From assembly GCA_008921705.1 (NCBI GenBank), contig VFFE01007854.1:1181214-1245213 (forward strand): a stretch of 64,000 nucleotides of DNA, in the 5' to 3' direction. The DNA comes from Burhinus oedicnemus. Taxonomy: Eukaryota > Chordata > Aves > Charadriiformes > Burhinidae. Position 1 is the stretch's first letter, and the number at the start of each line of letters is the position of its first letter. The notes under the pieces were generated by a model. It saw only the letters and a list, made by a program, of their open reading frames with translations. It had not been told where the DNA came from and did not search any database. This document shows positions 63,060-64,000 of this stretch, piece after piece. The translations under genes and the position numbers were made by a program.

Positions 63060-63410
63060 AGGAAGGTTGAGAGGTGACTTGATAAGTACCTCCAGGAGCT
63101 GAAAATCAGAGGTTTTAAATGGCTCTTTAATCTAGCAGAGAGCTGCAACAGCGTTGCCGAACCAAGCCAAATTCAACCTGGAAAATAGGTACCTGCTGTA
63201 GACAGTGAAAGGAATTAATCACTGGAACAAATTACCAGTGGAAGTGTTGGTTCCTCTGTCTCTTGATGTCTTTGTGTCAAGCATAGATGTCTTTCTGGTA
63301 GTCCAACAACTGCAGTTTGGTTCAATTGAGGCAAAATTAAATGGCTTCTGACGTACAGAGGGTCAGAGTCCATGAGCTGAAGATTTTATCTGCCTCCATC
63401 TGCATGGCTG
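63060..63410 (+). mobile_element. Ancestral CR1 3' region relic
   Basis: A plus-strand eroded CR1 (L3-like). In order: GTTGAGAGGTGACTTGATAA (RGDLI), TAAGTACCTCCAGGAGC (YKYL), GGCTCTTTAATCTAGCAGAG, CAAATTCAACCTGGAAAATA (RF-LE-R), GGAATTAATCACTGGAACAA (NHWN) and TTACCAGTGGAAGTGTTGGT (LP-EVLV). Then comes a diverged 3' UTR with GAGGGTCAGAGTCCATGAGC, comparable to the GAGGTCAGACTAGATGATC segment of old CR1. No tail octamer is clear. It is much more diverged than the bird-type CR1 copies. Confidence 0.65.
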
Positions 63411-64000
63411 TCTGAGCAAAAGAACAACACTAAGGAACTATTACATGGGTAATTTTAACATTATTTTTTTAGTACGCATTATTCCAGAGCTGATTAATGT
63501 AAAAGCCAGATTTTTTTTACTTGAAGGTCCACTCAGTGAGATTTGTTTTCTCCACTGAAGCTAATGAAGACATGGGCATCTCAGCATTTTACAGGACTAA
63601 ATGAGTTTTTCTGCTCTTTATGATGCATGTGGTACGTAAGTAAATGCCAACTTCAATAGTTTTTCTAATATAAACAAAATATTAACACCTGCTCTCATAA
63701 AATCAGCAACAAAACTAATATTTGCATCCTCTGAGATTATAATCCAACTTAAGAAGAGAGAGAACTATTTAAAGAAAATCCAGATGTGTGGCTAGTCACC
63801 TAATTCATATGAGAATTTCCTAAAATGTTTTTGCAAATGGGGTGAATGAATAGTAAATAATAAATTAGAGAATAGCAAATACATATCCGTTCCAACATTT
63901 ATGCTTGATACTTTCCAGATTCATAAGCATTTTTGCAAAACATCTGGCTCACTGAATACTCAAATAACATGACCCCTCTAGAAGCAGTGTGTTGATTAAC
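63411..64000. other. AT-rich unique DNA, no gene seen
   Basis: No feature recognised up to the window end. Confidence 0.5.

Noticed and set aside
1..64000. CRISPR arrays, rRNA, tRNA, bacterial operons or phage modules
   Set aside because: No regularly spaced repeats, conserved RNA motifs or dense coding layout are present; the sequence is vertebrate non-coding DNA.

Overview
The window looks like AT-rich, non-coding vertebrate DNA from a bird. The evidence is several chicken-repeat-1 (CR1) LINE copies ending in the bird-type 3' tail built from ATTCTATG-like or CTGTGATT-like octamers (poly-A is absent), plus a 0.6 kb solo LTR matching, from memory, the avian ERVL-type LTR that opens TGGTTTCAGCTGGG. 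The order or species cannot be told from the sequence alone. I recognise no host protein-coding exon, tRNA, rRNA, CRISPR array or operon-like layout. Nearly all long open frames are CR1 ORF2 remnants, antisense shadows of them, or low-complexity runs.

Layout. 1-3.9 kb is unique AT-rich DNA with one diverged palindrome (about 1.46-1.59 kb). 3.92-8.88 kb is a nested retrotransposon. An older + strand CR1, truncated at its 5' end within the endonuclease domain, was split at 4419/6480 by a second, minus-strand CR1 of about 2.06 kb. Both carry reverse-transcriptase pseudogenes with FADD active-site motifs but broken frames. 8.9-33 kb is mostly unique DNA with two short CR1 3' ends (12.9 kb minus, 19.2 kb plus), an ancestral CR1 tail (21.7 kb), MIR-like SINE relics (14.9, 31.8, 32.7 kb) and a CpG-rich block followed by a good splice-donor match (15.6-15.7 kb). 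33.1-34.4 kb is an eroded ancestral CR1 carrying a younger, internally deleted CR1. The solo LTR with an expanded ATT microsatellite is at 39.14-39.74 kb. A sixth CR1 tail of another subfamily lies at 46.75-47.54 kb. 47.6-64 kb is again largely unique, with a composite MIR-like region (52.6-52.9 kb), a strong palindrome of about 41-nt arms (59.78-59.88 kb), an in-frame 51-nt tandem duplication (61.76-61.86 kb) and an ancestral CR1 3' region (63.06-63.41 kb).

Nothing here works together as a pathway. The window records layered retroposition: ancestral CR1 and MIR relics, then CR1 copies of several subfamilies, then at least one CR1-into-CR1 insertion and an LTR element reduced to a solo LTR by recombination. 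I did not find a new multi-gene system. The best leads are the blunt CR1-in-CR1 junction, the two palindromes, the 51-nt duplication, and the CpG/splice-donor block as a possible unannotated transcript start. Repeat family names are recognised from memory and were not searched.
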